Of a stretch of 35,203 bases of DNA, positions 35,125-35,203 are shown piece by piece. Position numbers and translations under genes: made by a program. Under the pieces are notes generated by a model. It searched no databases, was not told the DNA's origin, and worked only from the letters and a program-made list of their open reading frames with translations. Source of the DNA: an uncultured Mediterranea sp. (lineage in GTDB: Bacteria > Bacteroidota > Bacteroidia > Bacteroidales > Bacteroidaceae); the NCBI GenBank assembly GCA_945641355.1, contig CALZEQ010000036.1:1-35203 (forward strand), given 5' to 3'. How positions within the stretch are numbered: the stretch's first letter is position 1; every line of letters starts with the position of its first letter.

Positions 35125-35157
35125 TTGATATGCTTTCCATTATTTTTTGTATCTTTA
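35125..35157 (+). promoter_or_regulatory. Possible promoter of the gene at the right edge
   Basis: TATCTTTA (35150-35157) is one base from TAnnTTTG, with TTG at 35125-35127 upstream. The ATG at 35179 follows 21 bp later. Confidence 0.4.
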
Positions 35158-35178
35158 CGTCCACAAATAATTGTAGTC

Positions 35179-35203
35179 ATGACCTATCAAGAAATATTAC
35201 TCT
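35179..35203 (+). CDS. Start of a gene truncated by the window edge
   Basis: Only eight codons (MTYQEILL) are visible after a promoter-like sequence and an AT-rich leader. The product cannot be identified. Confidence 0.45.

Overview
The window reads as chromosomal DNA of a gut-type Bacteroidales (Bacteroides/Phocaeicola-like). The evidence is paired SusC/SusD outer-membrane systems, a one-protein hybrid two-component regulator, a Bacteroidetes-type ECF sigma/FecR pair, a DUF4488 lipocalin-like protein, and promoters of the Bacteroidetes TTTG / TAnnTTTG type with weak ribosome binding sites. Species cannot be fixed from the sequence alone.

Layout. (1) 316-5407, minus strand: a small exported DUF4488 protein, then housekeeping genes asnS, an RluB-type pseudouridine synthase with a long Arg-rich repeat extension, and purB. 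(2) 5577-15205, minus strand: polysaccharide utilisation locus 1 (PUL1), transcribed as HTCS regulator, then susC, susD and a GH16 lipoprotein endo-glycanase. (3) 15319-22056, minus strand: a tightly packed run of six genes (TetR regulator, fabG, RluA-type synthase, S9 peptidase, cyclophilin lipoprotein, M16 peptidase). (4) 22199-22271: an initiator tRNA with its own promoter and terminator. (5) 22432-34464, plus strand: PUL2, with ECF sigma, FecR anti-sigma, susC carrying an STN signalling domain, susD, a FAD-dependent oxidoreductase with a twin-arginine-like leader, a GH16 lipoprotein, and a 990-residue protein joining a GH97 domain to a second clan GH-A-like hydrolase domain. (6) 34465-35178: gene-free, rich in hairpins and short dispersed-type repeats, then the first codons of another gene.

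The two PULs are paralogous: their SusC, SusD and GH16 proteins resemble each other closely, but one is under an HTCS and the other under a sigma/anti-sigma pair. The SusC architecture matches the regulator: only the sigma-controlled SusC has the STN domain that would signal to FecR. PUL2 adds a FAD enzyme and a bifunctional hydrolase absent from PUL1. A GH16 pair suggests an internally cleaved beta-glycan (beta-1,3-glucan, another beta-galactan/glucan, or mucin-type O-glycan); the sequence does not decide which.

The strongest new signal is a candidate HTCS operator. Two 13-base half-sites (TGTCCRWTYNGCR on the minus strand), exactly 21 bp apart, occur upstream of the PUL1 susC promoter and again upstream of the HTCS gene's own promoter, at nearly the same distance from a TAnnTTT-type -7 element. 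This suggests a regulator that activates its target operon and also controls itself.
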